From assembly GCA_028023455.1 (NCBI GenBank), contig JAQFVV010000229.1, positions 928,501 to 992,500 on the forward strand: a DNA stretch of 64,000 bases. The letters run 5' to 3'. Both the position numbers and the translations under genes were made by a program. This DNA is from Epiperipatus broadwayi. Lineage: Eukaryota > Onychophora > Udeonychophora > Euonychophora > Peripatidae. This document shows, piece after piece, positions 1 through 10,399 of this stretch (its first letter is position 1; every line of letters starts with the position of its first letter). The notes beneath the pieces were generated by a model. The model was not told where the DNA came from. It saw nothing but the letters and a program-made list of their open reading frames with translations, and ran no database searches.

Positions 1-324
1 GAAAGCACTTGCAGAATAGTATAATTTTATTTTGTTTTAAGTATAAAGTAGCTTTGTGTTCAGGTGCAATAGTGCCTATATTATTTTACAAGTATATTTT
101 CAGATGCAAAGTTTTCGAGTTAGGTTTGAATTAAAGTAGCCTTATTATTTAATAAATGTTATTAAGTTGTTTCAATCCATTTGATCTCTGACTTATTTCC
201 ATCTTTATGCATTCATACCTCTAAATATATATGCTAAACTCCAATTTACACACACCTTTATTTAGATGTATACTGATATTGGAAATATTCTGGGAAAGTG
301 CTATAATTAATCCTTACTTATATA

Positions 325-560
325 GAGGTGCAGTAGTCATTGACCTGAGTAGGCTCATCCCTAAAAAAGAGTCTAGTACAAATCCTCTTTGAGTTCGAAT
401 ACTGAAGCATAATGGAGCCAGAAAGGGGAATGAGATGAGAATGAACTAGCCAAATCATACCTAGATTTAAAGTGTGAATATAAAGCTAGCCCATTGGAGA
501 TGGATGTAATCATGGGTTAAGTATTTCATCGCATCCTTTCTAGAATCCCACCTGAAGATC
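325..560 (+). repeat. tRNA-derived SINE candidate
   Basis: A box A-like stretch (TGACCTGAGTAGG, 341-353) is followed about 50 bp later by a box B-like stretch (GAGTTCGAATACT, from 391), the spacing of an internal RNA polymerase III promoter. The segment is visibly less AT-rich than its flanks and holds CCTGAAGATCCTAGG near 550, resembling the CTGAAGA motif in the SINEs at 39 and 50 kb. No clear target-site duplication was found, so the limits are approximate. Confidence 0.35.
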
Positions 561-2129
561 CTAGGTCTGACTATAGTTAGATGTGTTTTTCCCTTTTTGT
601 GAGAACCATTACAATATATAACCTCTCAATCTAAATTCTTTTGGAAGTGCCTCTGTAAGTAAGAGGTTAACTGTTCTAAAATGAAAATTGGAGTGAGAGA
701 AACTGTAAATGCACTTCTGGTTGTGTTTGTATCTAATCAACAAGTGATATGGCATTTGCATTTGAATGGGAAAATTAATTGCAAACCCAGCTTTTGAGAT
801 ATTTTAGAATTGATGGACTTTCCCATCCTGGGTATCCATCCAACTAATCACAGTCTTAACCAAAAATTATTTTAAACATGTCATTATATTGATCCAATAT
901 ATGATGAAATTTTTTTTTACCTATAAACACAGTCAAAAAAAATGTTATGTTGAAGACCAATATATTTTTAAATACTTTTGTTCACTGTAATCCTGAAATT
1001 TAACTAAAAATTGTCATTACTAACCAACAAAAGTAAATTTGCAGAAGAATCTGACAGCGAAGTGACTTCCTCATCAGAAAATAATAATGCACAAATAACC
1101 AACAACAAGAACTTAGAAATTTCTCCACAATCAATTTGGTTTCAGAGCAAAACACTCTTTCACAGATGTTAAATCGTATGGTTGTACAGGCTGCTTGAGT
1201 TTAATATTTTATATGTGGCTGCTTTGCATAAACTTACAAATATCACCAATCTTAATTCTGACCTAATTTCATTTATGATAATGTAGAATTTAAATCTCTT
1301 TACATATTACCTCCACAATTCAAATTGTCTAGTTTCAAACTCCCCTATTCTTTATTAACTTAGTACAATAAATAAATAAATTTGTTACCATGGCTTTAGC
1401 TTCCCAACTTGTTTCTCTTGATCCAGCTGATTCCTTAATTATGCTTGTTTCTGGATCTTTCAGGTTTTTTTAAATTATTTTTCTGCTGAGCCAAGTCTGT
1501 TGTGCTCTGACCTTCTGTGCAATCATGATTTTCTATAAATACAAATGCTATGATTTATCATTCATCAATAGTTGCATTAATATATATATATAATCACTTC
1601 TATTCTTGACTCCACTATATATGTTTTATTCAACAATGATTGTTGGAAATGTTTGATTTGGATCAGATCTCTGTCTGATGCTTTCTAATTCCTTTTGTAA
1701 TACTCCAACTATGTGTGCTTTGTCTTCAGCAGAGATGGAGATTATTTAACATGTGTCAGTTCTCTGATCAGCTCCATTGATGACTCTTTTGTTGTGGTTA
1801 AGTTTGATCACTGCCTAAAATCAAACATTCTATATGCAGACAATATTATGATAACGTATATATTATCTTATTTCTTCTGTAATGCATGTAGATGTGTATA
1901 ATTACTTCCAACATCTTGCCTTACTTATTCATGATGGTTTTGTAAAATGCAACATCACTTCTAGGTTATCCATTCTAATATTTACTCACACTGTTGTCAG
2001 CATTTATACACTTCACTTCTTCCTTTGTGTGAATGCCATGTATAACTTACTGGTACATACTATAGTATACTGTACTTCTATCTTCTCTCTCTTTGACTAA
2101 CCTTGCTAATCTAGAGTTTTTATACTCAG
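561..2129. other. no gene recognised
   Basis: AT-rich DNA with short open frames only. They show no family motif and have the composition expected by chance. A short TA microsatellite lies near 1580-1592. Nothing else could be supported. Confidence 0.5.
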
Positions 2130-2168
2130 TAAACTATTAACTGTGCAGCCTTTGGTGGCGCTGTTTCT
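2130..2168 (+). repeat. left terminal inverted repeat
   Basis: 39 bp beginning TAAACTATTAACTGTGCAGC and ending GGCGCTGTTTCT, an exact reverse complement of 4071-4109. Both arms end in GCTGTTTCT, resembling the GGTGCTGTTGCTAGT found just inside the right TIR of the Merlin-like element at 48-49.8 kb. Confidence 0.9.
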
Positions 2169-2699
2169 AGTTAAAAACAGAGCGTTATAACATTTCCGGG
2201 CCGCTAGATTTTTTTTATCTAATAGATCGTATTTTGACATACGGCTGTAATTTTTTTTTTTAATATTTAATATATTGCTGTTGTTTGTTTTGGACATAAT
2301 TATTTTTTTGGTTTTCATTTGATAAATTTAAAACTATAAAGGAGACTTTGACCTTTTTTTTGGATCTCAAAAGTACATAATTTTTGACATACGCCTTTAT
2401 TTGGGGGGGGATTTCCATTCTAAATCTACTGTTTATTTTTTACAGACATCTTTTATTTTTTTGTTTTGGATTCGATACATTTCAAAGTAATAAGGGACAG
2501 TTTTAACTTTTTTTTGGAATATCTCAATTTGCTTTAAATACGACTTTCTTTCTTTTTTTGTTGTTATTTAAAATTAGAATCGACACTTTCTTTTTGAATT
2601 ATGTTAAAAATGAGGGGGTTTGCTGTTGATTGATTTAGCAACAAAAAATTCAAACCTGTCCGACAAACTCCGCCTCAGCTGTCCGTATTTGCTTATAAA

Positions 2700-2960
2700 C
2701 GAAAATAATTGTTTGGTATTTTATCTTACATTTATAAATACGGGGTTTTTTTTTTTTTTTGGACGGCGTGTTTTGGTTTTTTTGTTTTTTTTAATAATAA
2801 TAAATAAAACGGAGTTTTGATTTTTTAGTTTTTTTTAATAATAATAAATAAAACGGGACTTCTTTTTTCTCTTACATTTATAAATACGGGTGTTTTTTTT
2901 TTTTTGGCGGCGGGTTTTGATTTTTTTGCTTTTTTTAATAATAACAAATAAAACGTCCAA
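2700..2960. repeat. tandem homopolymer-rich repeat inside transposon
   Basis: Units of roughly 100-150 bp recur in the order TTACATTTATAAATACGGG, a long T run, a GGCGGCG or GGACGGCG block, TTTTGGTTTTTTTG-type sequence, and TAATAATAATAAATAAAACG. Copies are seen at about 2718-2816 and 2868-2955, with a partial copy at 2817-2867. This lies where the 3' tail of the minus-strand transposase would be. The copy at 49.36-49.74 kb has a comparably homopolymer-rich tail. Confidence 0.7.
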
Positions 2961-3431
2961 AACAAAAACCAAAAAGTCAATCGCGGTGTTGTTTTTTTAA
3001 CACAAAAAATATGTATGTTAACCGGTTTTGTTACATTCTGTAGGATTTATTTATTTATCTTTTTTAAGAGTCGTACAAGTTTGTTAAAGATTTTTTGTTT
3101 TCATAACAAATAAAACGTCCGGTATTTTTATTCTTTTCTAACAACAAAAATTAGCTCGGGTTCATTTTTAAAATCTACTTAACGTGCTGTTTATTGATTT
3201 AAAACAACAACAACAAAAAACCTCTTTTTGCTTCTAAACGGAACGAATAGGTATGTCAAAAGAAAAAGTATTTTTTTTAAAAAAAAATCAATCAATCAAG
3301 AGATGTCCAACAAACTACGCCGCCCCTTTTTAACACTGTCATTCTGGGTGTTAATTACATGATTTACAGATAATAATCGCAAACAAAACACAAATTATAA
3401 ACAGTGAGGATTGCCAATTCCTCTACAAGCT

Positions 3432-3587
3432 TTATGATAAATGCTTCCAGAAAATAAATTTATTAACCACATATGACTGAACTAAATCAACTGTAATGAA
3501 TGGCAGGATGTTTTGGGCTTGCAAAAATGCAACTGCCTCACTTTCTCTGTTTGGGACGTCCGACAAATATAATAACGTGGTAGACAT
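3432..3587 (-). pseudogene. IS1595-like transposase, N-terminal remnant
   Basis: The last 51 residues of a longer open frame (3432-3851) look like the start of the transposase. They contain EAVAFLQAQNILP, which parallels DAVAFLQQKNILP at the start of the 48474 transposase. Downstream, on the minus strand, the expected DDE catalytic region cannot be read. The upstream part of the open frame (3588-3851) has no recognisable homology and is probably the 5' untranslated region of the element. The gene is dead. Confidence 0.55.
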
Positions 3588-4070
3588 TTTGTTCTTCTTT
3601 TTCAACTCTCGTCCCTCACGACAGAAACGGTATTTTTCCGCAAACAACTCCAATCGTCTGCCAGAGAGCTTGAGAAATTGTATTTTGTCTTTTTTGACCC
3701 CCCAAAAAGCCAAAATTAGCCAAAAAATTTTTTTTTGACAAATATCAATAATACGCTGAAAATTATTAGTATGTAAAAATCTTTCAGTTGGGAAATACAG
3801 AAAATCATAAACATCAACAAATAAACACTTGAAAAAGATGACAATGCTCACACTCTCATCTTAAATTCTACCGACAATACATTCGACCCGCAATGAAATT
3901 AACGGCAAACTATACGATCATAGTATTGTTAGTAGACGTAGTGTTATTGAACGCGGAAAAATTGGCCGCGTATTATGACCGCTACATATGATCTACTCGT
4001 ATATTAATGATCACTCATATATTAGCCGTAGGTTCGGCCGCGAAAGCGGTATAATTCTGTGTTTTTACAC

Positions 4071-4109
4071 AGAAACAGCGCCACCAAAGGCTGCACAGTT
4101 AATAGTTTA
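4071..4109 (-). repeat. right terminal inverted repeat
   Basis: Exact inverted copy of 2130-2168. Just inside it, GTGTTTTTACACAG forms a small internal palindrome. Confidence 0.9.
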
Positions 4110-4196
4110 TTAGAACCCTCGTTTTTTTCTGGTAATCAGGAGTTAAGTTTTCTTTATGAAAAGCAAATCATTTATCATGTCTATTTCTTTTACTTT

Positions 4197-4291
4197 AATT
4201 TTTTCATATGTCAAATGTATTGACTAGGAAGTGAACCAGGGCCAGCTGCTTGGACGGCAGCTATATTAATCACTAGACCACTAACGCTTGA
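4197..4291 (-). mobile_element. retrotransposed tRNA-Gly-derived SINE copy
   Basis: A tRNA-Gly-like head (4216-4287, minus strand) is followed on that strand by a short tail ending in GAAAAAATTA. The unit is flanked by near-perfect 21-bp direct repeats at 4176-4196 and 4292-4312 (CATGTCTRTTTCTTTTACTT plus T, one mismatch), the signature of LINE-type target-primed insertion. Its location next to the Merlin-like element at 2.1-4.1 kb is probably coincidental. Confidence 0.75.
4216..4287 (-). tRNA. tRNA-Gly(UCC)-like pseudogene
   Basis: 72 nt on the minus strand align well with metazoan tRNA-Gly(UCC). The start is GCGTTAGTGGTCTAGTG, the anticodon stem is a perfect 5-bp GCTGC/GCAGC, and the loop is CGTCCAA with anticodon TCC. 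The T-arm reads CCCTGGTTCACTTCC. The invariant T33 is replaced by G, the acceptor stem has two mismatches and the T-stem is broken, so it is a pseudogene. The flanking direct repeats show that it arrived by retrotransposition. Confidence 0.75.
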
Positions 4292-4551
4292 CATGTCTGT
4301 TTCTTTTACTTTTCATTAAGAATTACATTCTTCACATAACTAACATCTTTTATTTACATTATATAATAAACAGTTTTATAAGTAGATATTAACTTTGTCA
4401 GGATAAAATAACGTATGACAACAATAAAAATATATTAATTCTTTGTACATACTTGTATGTTTATCTTTAAATAAAAATGTTACTGTACATTCGCTTATCA
4501 CTGAGTCAAACACAATAATTTGTCTACGGACTGTCTGTATATATGTGTGTA

Positions 4552-5174
4552 TGATAATGTAAGTAAAGTTATTTTTAGGTTTGTAAAAATGTATACGGAC
4601 AGTGTGTTGCTATTGTTTACTTGAAAACGTAAGCATTCTATAAAAAAAATTTGTAAAGAGAAAATGAATCTTATGCCAATTAGCACAACTAATAAAAAGA
4701 TAAACTGAGAAATTCAGAGAAAAAAGAGAAAGCACCAGAAATGGCAAGAAAATATGTAAATTGGAATAAACTGTCAAGTTGATAATAATAATGTCTTTCT
4801 TGAAAGAAGAAATGTCAGTGTTAAGGCAGTAGTCATAATTTAAATGCCTATGATAGACTGCAGTGAAAGAAAATTCATCTGTAATAGTATTAATGGGTGA
4901 AGGTATGAATAAAGAATATTCATGTATAGACTTTAAAATATAAGAGTTAATGCACCTCTGAATTAATCCACTGTAATATAAATTTGCAGAGTGTGAGAAT
5001 GAAGTATTTCCACACATATTTTATACTAGTGTTATTCCAAAGTTGAAGGATAATTATTGTTATTACAATATTATTTTTTTATTATTTACTTTATCATTTA
5101 TTATTTTTCAGCATAGAGAAATAAACTTGCTGAGGTATATATAAAAATTGTTTTTGTGTGTGTAATTTTTGTCA
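4552..5174 (+). repeat. gypsy-like LTR, copy A 5' LTR
   Basis: About 620 bp that repeat, with substitutions and small indels, at 7588-8219. Both copies start TGATRATGTA, share TTATTTTTAGGTTTGTAAAA, and end near TTTTGTCA. Each carries an AATAAA (AGAAATAAACTTGCTGAG) followed by TATATATAAAA shortly before its end. The sequence after the end (CTGACATGGCAGGG) would be the primer-binding region. Limits are good to about 10 bp because no independent target-site duplication was available. Confidence 0.75.
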
Positions 5175-5389
5175 CTGACATGGCAGGGATTATACATCCC
5201 CTTGTGAACACAACACTTGGATGAAGTCAAAAGCTTCTGAAAAATCTATGCAAAAAAAAAAGAGCTAGTGCAGTTAAAATTTATTCTTGTTTTGCAGAGA
5301 ATGTGAAAATAGGGTGGCACAGTTAATTTGAGAGTAAATAAAAATTAAATGTGAAATTTAGCAAGTATAATGCTGGCAATACCAGCTCA

Positions 5390-6130
5390 TAATCTTCGAG
5401 AGTTTAATGTAAACAATCTAATACACGCAATATATACATCGAGCACATCGATTGTTATATATGTATAAATAAAATTGAAGAGGATAAAGTTAATGTTTCC
5501 ACTATTCTATTTTTTGCCAGAAATAATATTTTGCAAATAGTGAAACAATTGAATCACCCTAAGATCTGACAGGATATATCATATTAAAAATTAGTAGAAA
5601 ATCTCAATATATATTTTTAATCAGCAGTGATGAAAAGAATGGCTCACTCAAATTTCAGGATGAGGAAGTTCAGAATAAGGAAGCAATCATCTCATAAGTG
5701 ATGCCAAGATTATAACATAGCTTTAAAAATATTAGTCAAACAATGCAAATTCACAACTGACTTGTATGACTTTCTGTTAGATTAATTACTTTACAGCAAA
5801 AAAATTGTTAAGTGAAGCAGATTTAACATATAAAATAGTGATGGAAAAATACATAGCACCTAAAATAGCAACAAAAAAATGCATCAGAGTTCTAAACAGT
5901 GATAAATGAAGTAAAAAAAATTGACAAGTGTAAATAAAACTCAAACAGTTAAGGCCCATACAAAACTTGCAAGGAATGATCTGATATGTTATTGTTGCGC
6001 AATTAAAGGACACAGAGAAGTTGGGATAATTTAAAATGGAGATATATTGCAATTGCAATATGAAAGGGCATCTAGTTTCTGTCTGTAGAAAAAAGGAAAA
6101 TAATGTAAAAACCAAACCATACCCAGACAT
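5390..6130 (+). pseudogene. gypsy-like Gag, copy A, degenerate
   Basis: Parallel to the better preserved gag at 8397-8932, with many stops and frameshifts. The nucleocapsid region survives in pieces: a CYCCAIKGHREVG-type knuckle near 5985 and CNMKGHLVSVCRKK near 6055-6095, a CCHC zinc knuckle whose first cysteine is replaced by tyrosine. In life this protein would coat the retrotransposon RNA in virus-like particles. The frame reading in the opposite direction here (5786-6130) is a shadow. Confidence 0.65.
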
Positions 6131-6544
6131 TAAGTAAGGGAGAGATGACCCTTATAAAAATATAGAGATAAAGATAATAAAAAAAATTTAAATAATGGCC
6201 AAATTACACTTGAGGTCCTTGGAGAATGGAATAAAATCAACACTAAATCCAAAAATAAAAAGAAGCTAGAAAATACAGACATATTGGCCACAGACATAAA
6301 AGTTCATATATGTAGAAAAGTATCAGTTCTGGTAAAAATCAATAATAGATTTAATTATTATCACTATTTACTGTGAAATAGAGTGTAAGCCCATTGTTAT
6401 GCTGTAAGTGGTTCAGATCTTTCAGAGTAAATATGAAGAAAAGGAGAAAAGTTGATTTACAAGAGCATTGAAACCAAGGGGCGGATCTGAGTCAATAAGC
6501 ATGTAAATAATGTTGATAAATGAACATTTGGAAAACAGATGATA

Positions 6545-7341
6545 AAAGCTTGTAGTATGTGTCAATCTACAGCTGATTTACCAAAAAAAGTCCTATAAAT
6601 TATAGACAACGGCTAAAAATCCATGAACATGCATTCCTATAGATTTTTTCTGAACATATGAATGATTACTATTTTTAATAGTAGTGGAATCATATTCTCA
6701 TTAGATTGAGAATAAGCTTACTTATTGTACCATTAAATCCCTCCAGGAAATATTTGTTACTCATGTTTATCCCAAAATTCTTGTATCTGTTAGTGGAACA
6801 TGATTTACTTCTGCTATTTTTTAAAAATATTTAGCATATAAAGGGATATGTCATATCCTAATTCTTCTCTACTATACAGAATCAACTGAAAACACTGAAA
6901 AGGCATTATCCTGCTTAAAATCAATCTAAAAAATGGTAGTTACAAATATGAAGAGTGCATTAGTAGATGTTATGTTTTATCAACATTTTACTCTGAATGT
7001 GTCTAACAATAAAATATCTGAAAACCTATTATTATGGCTAAAATGCTATATCCATTGGTCTAAACTGTTACCATTTCAGAAAGAAATAGAAACAGTATTT
7101 TAAATGAATGGCAAGAGATCTGATAAAAAAGGTATGGATCCCAGGTACCATTGTAGAAGTTAAATCTGAGATTATCAGGATAGTTAAACTTGAATATAGA
7201 TTGTGTGCCAGGAAACAGTTAACTCAATTACATGAGCATTTCTGTGATAAATTAAATATGGTGGACACTAAACCTATACTAATCAGTCCTAAATTGGAAA
7301 CTATGACTAAAGAAGAATGTAATGATACATTGTCATTTGTA
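6545..7341 (+). pseudogene. gypsy-like integrase, copy A, degenerate
   Basis: Several frames read through the family order. CSMCQSTADLPKK (about 6555) is the CxxC half of the integrase zinc motif. The core retains IVVESYSH near the second catalytic region and YPKILVSVSGT, where SDNGT would be expected, so the second catalytic aspartate is lost. The last open stretch (7108-7341) contains KKVWIPGTIVEVKS and RLCARKQLTQLHEHF, the usual W-x-P-G-x-I chromatin-proximal C-terminal fold of Ty3/gypsy integrases. Stops and frameshifts make it inactive. Confidence 0.7.
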
Positions 7342-7587
7342 TAAAATAATGAACTGCCCATAGATAAAAATGTAGAAGCTGATATCAGATTAAACAAGAA
7401 TGTTGCAGATCTGAGTGATGATAATTGATCCACCAGATTAGAAAATCAAGCAACATTGGACATAGATTGAGAAGAAGGAAGACCTATATATGTGTTTAAA
7501 CATCAGAAAAATTACAGAAGATCTGAAAAATTTAAAGACTATTTTCAAACGTGAAGGGGAAGGTTAAGCTTTCTATGCATTTATATA

Positions 7588-8219
7588 TGATGATGTAGAT
7601 AAAGTTATTTTTAGGTTTGTAAAAATGTATGAAGACAGTGCTTTGTTATTGTTTATTCAAAAAGCTAAGCACCCTAGAAAATTTCTTTATAAAGAGAAAA
7701 TAAATACTAATTATGCTAATTGGTGCAACTAATCAAAAGTGGTATTGAGAATATCAGAGAGAAGAGAAAGTGGCAGAATAGTGAGAGAACTTGTGAATTA
7801 AAATGAGTTGCCAAGTTGATAATAGTAATACCTTTCTTAAAAAAAGAAAATGACAGTATTAAGATAATACAATATTAATAATTTACATGCTTTATGCCAG
7901 ACTGCAGTGAAAAAGAACTCAGCTGTAATAGTATTAGTGGTTGAAGCTATGAGTAAAAGATATTTGAATATACACTTTAAAATATGAATTAATGCAACTC
8001 TGAATTAATCCACTGAAATATACATTCAAAAAGTATGAGAATGAAGTACCCCCCCACACACACACACTTTTTACTAGTGTTTGTTCAACCGTTGAAAGAT
8101 AATTATTTTTATTATATTATTATTTTATTTACTTTATCATTTATTAATATTTTTCAACATAGAGAAATAAACTTGCTGAGTTATATATAAAAGTTGTTTT
8201 TGTGTGAGTTATTTTGTCA
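7588..8219 (+). repeat. gypsy-like LTR, shared by copies A and B
   Basis: Second copy of the 4552-5174 LTR. It closes copy A and opens copy B. It carries a private C/CA microsatellite (around 8048-8068). Internal sequence on both sides of one LTR is the mark of a tandem array made by unequal or LTR-LTR recombination. Confidence 0.75.
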
Positions 8220-8396
8220 CTGATATAGCTGGAATTATAAATCCCTCTGTGAAAACAGCAATTGGATGCAGTCGAAAGCTTATAAAAAATTTATGCAAAT
8301 AATAGTAGAGATACTATAGTCAAATTTTGTATCTGCTTTTCAGGGTGTGTGAAAATAGAGTGGAACAGTTAATTCATGAGTACATAAAAATTAAAT

Positions 8397-9085
8397 GTGA
8401 ACTTTAGCAGGTATAATGATGGTAGTACTGACATAATCATTGAGAGTTTGATGCAAACAATCCAACATCATGGAATATATACATCGAGCACATCGACTGT
8501 CATATGTATAAACAAAATTGAAGAGCATAAAATCTCCACCATTCTATTTTTGGCCAATAGTGATGTTTTGCAGATAGCAAAACAATTTAATGACCCAAAT
8601 ATCCCACAGGATATAACATATAAAGAATTAGTAGAAAACCTCAACCAGCAAAGACAAAAGGAATGATTCATTTACATTTCAGGAAGAGAAAGCAATCACC
8701 TCATGAATGTTACCAAGATTATAACTTAGCTTTGAAAATATTAGCCATACAATATGAATTCATGGCGGTTTTAGATGATATACTGTTAGATCAGTTGCTT
8801 TATAAAATGACAGACAATAACCTTAGAAAAACTTTGTTAAGTGAAGCAGATTTAACATTTAAGACAGTGATTGCAAAATTCATAGCACTTGAAATTCAAC
8901 AGAAAATGCATCAGAGTTCCAAGCAGCAATAAATGAAGTAAAAAATCTGACAAGTGTAATTAAAACTCAAAACTTTCAAAGAATGGTCTGACATGTTGTG
9001 CTAATTTAGAACAGAGAAATGTTGCATTTGCAAAATGAAAAAGCATCTACCTCATTTCTTTAGCAAGAAGGAATATAATGCAAAA
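8397..9085 (+). pseudogene. gypsy-like Gag, copy B
   Basis: Two adjoining open frames (8397-8666 and 8663-8932) form one gag split by a frameshift. Together they show the retrotransposon gag capsid pattern: ILFLANSDVLQIAKQF, then HFRKRKQSPHECYQDYN, LLDQLLYKMTDNN and LLSEADLTFKTVIAKF, the last being the LLsepDLTlekai motif of K02A2.6-type gypsy gags. A nucleocapsid knuckle follows near 9030 in another frame (CCICKMKKHLPHFF, a CX2CX4H with its last cysteine lost). It would package element RNA. Frameshifts and the missing cysteine argue against function. Confidence 0.75.
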
Positions 9086-9589
9086 GCCAAACCATGCTAA
9101 CATATTAAATCAGGGAGAAGTGGACCTTGTAAAACATAGAAATAAAGATGATAAAGGATTCAGAGAGGTGACTATTTGCAAAGATAAAGTGAACATGGAA
9201 GTAGACAGTAACATGAACTATCCTATCCCTTGAGAAATTGAATAAAATCAATGCTAAATGCAAAAATAAAGGAAAGCTGGGAATGCAGACATATTGACCA
9301 AAGATATAAATGAAAATAAAATTTCACATATGTGGAAAAGTATCAGTTCTGATAAAAACTAAAAATAGACTTAAATATTGTCGCTGTTTATATCAAAAAG
9401 GAATATAAGCCTGTTGTTAGATCATAATTGACTCAGGCATTTCAGAATATATATGGAGAAATAAAGAAAAGATGATTTACAAGAGCATGGCAAAACATGA
9501 TGAAGATCTGAGGCAGTAAGCATGTAAATAAATGATGTATAGAATATTTAGAGAGCAGATAGTATAAGCCTGTAGGAATTTAACAAAGA

Positions 9590-10090
9590 AAACCTATAAA
9601 TCATTGATGGATGTTAAAATTCCATGGCAATACATTCATATAAATTTTTCTGGACTTATTAATGTTTATTTATTTTTAACAGTAGTGGAATCATATTCCC
9701 ATTGGGCCTAGTATATGTTTGTGACAACTACTAATATTGATTGTACTATGAAAATCCTCCAGGAAATATTCATTAATCATGACTATCCCAAAATCCTTGC
9801 ATCTGATAATGGAACATGATTTACTTTTGCCATTTTTGAAAAATATTTAGAAGATAAATGGATGTCATATCCTCAGCCTGCTGTATCATTCAGAATCAAA
9901 TGAAATCCCTGAAAAAACAGAACAATGCTTAAAATCTGCCTTAAAAATGATATTTAGGAATATGAAGGATGCATTAATAGAAGTTGTGTTTTATCAACAG
10001 TTTATTCTGAGTGCATCAATGCCAGCAGAACTATTATTAAGGTGAAAATGTCATACACATTTGTCTAAACTGTTACCATTTATAAAAAAA
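9590..10090 (+). pseudogene. gypsy-like integrase core, copy B, degenerate
   Basis: Readable pieces include IHINFSGLINVYLFLTVVES, the HIDFAGPinGyiFLivvDsyS region with catalytic D changed to N. Further on, KILASDNGT*FTFAIF keeps the second catalytic aspartate of the DNG motif. The tail, from about 9870, continues into the PYHPqSNG-type region but is badly eroded. The copy stops before the C-terminal domain. Confidence 0.65.
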
Positions 10091-10180
10091 ACCAGAGTGA
10101 TTCGATTGTACATATAAACTAATAGGAGCTAAGTCCTGCGTGATTTAATTCTCAAACTGCTTGATGTTCTTATGAATTTT

Positions 10181-10291
10181 TTTTTTTTTAAGTGTCATAG
10201 CATCGGCCGCGACGCGAACCCGCAACCCGGGCAACTGCCTGCAAGTGCAAGGCAGTCGCGCTGACCTCTCGAATACCAATGCAAGATGATG
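10181..10291 (-). mobile_element. tRNA-derived SINE with 19-bp TSD
   Basis: On the minus strand the head reads TTGGTATTCGAGAGGTCAGC (box A region), then a TGCCTTGCACTTGCAGGCAG anticodon-like stem. Next comes GGGTTGCGGGTTCGCGTC with box B (GGGTTCGCGTC), then CTATGACACTT and a poly(A) tail. It is flanked by perfect direct repeats TGATGTTCTTATGAATTTT at 10162-10180 and 10292-10310. GC content is far above the surroundings. It belongs to the same family as 10336-10384 and 13389-13486. Confidence 0.85.
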
Positions 10292-10335
10292 TGATGTTCT
10301 TATGAATTTTCGAGCAATAAAGCAGATATTCGATC

Positions 10336-10384
10336 TTTTTTTTTAAGTGTCATAGCAGCGCTGACCTCTCGACCACCAATGCAA
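10336..10384 (-). mobile_element. tRNA-SINE, internally deleted copy
   Basis: It keeps the head (TTGGTGGTCGAGAGGTCAGC) and tail (CTATGACACTTAAAAAAAA) of the neighbouring SINE but lacks the whole middle, including box B. The approximate flanks AGATATTCGATC and AGACATTCGACC look like a diverged target-site duplication. The direct junction of head and tail suggests deletion, or template switching during reverse transcription. Confidence 0.7.
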
Positions 10385-10399
10385 GACATTCGACCACTT

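Larger units (their letters stand above)
2130..4109 (-). mobile_element. Merlin/IS1595-like DNA transposon, degenerate
   Basis: The element is bounded by perfect 39-bp inverted repeats (2130-2168 and 4071-4109). Imperfect inverted similarity continues further inward, for example a TTAAAAACAGAGCGTTATAAC-type stretch next to the left TIR against its mirror next to the right TIR. A transposase N-terminal remnant runs on the minus strand (3432-3587) and matches the start of the better preserved transposase at 48474. The rest of the coding region is eroded or replaced by homopolymer-rich repeats (2340-3430). I could not find an 8-9 bp target-site duplication, which Merlin elements usually make, so the exact ends are less certain than the TIRs suggest. 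The family call rests on similarity to the 48-kb copy. Confidence 0.65.
5175..7587 (+). mobile_element. Ty3/gypsy-like internal region, copy A
   Basis: Between the two LTRs lie a gag remnant (about 5390-6130), then a direct jump to the integrase zinc motif and core (about 6545-7090) and an integrase C-terminus (7108-7341). Protease, reverse transcriptase and RNase H are absent, so the copy carries an internal deletion of most of pol. It was non-autonomous before its reading frames decayed. The neighbouring copy B has the same gag-to-integrase deletion, which suggests that both derive from one deleted master. Confidence 0.75.
8220..10090 (+). mobile_element. Ty3/gypsy-like internal region, copy B, truncated
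   Basis: Colinear with 5175-7090: leader, gag, zinc knuckle, protease-region debris, then the integrase core. Similarity ends near 10090, at the point matching about 7090 in copy A. The integrase C-terminus and a third LTR are therefore missing. Copy B keeps the longer open gag frames. Deletion of reverse transcriptase and RNase H is shared with copy A. Confidence 0.75.

Noticed and set aside
4610-5017. 135-codon minus-strand frame
   Set aside because: Lies inside a gypsy LTR and is not kept open in the second LTR copy.
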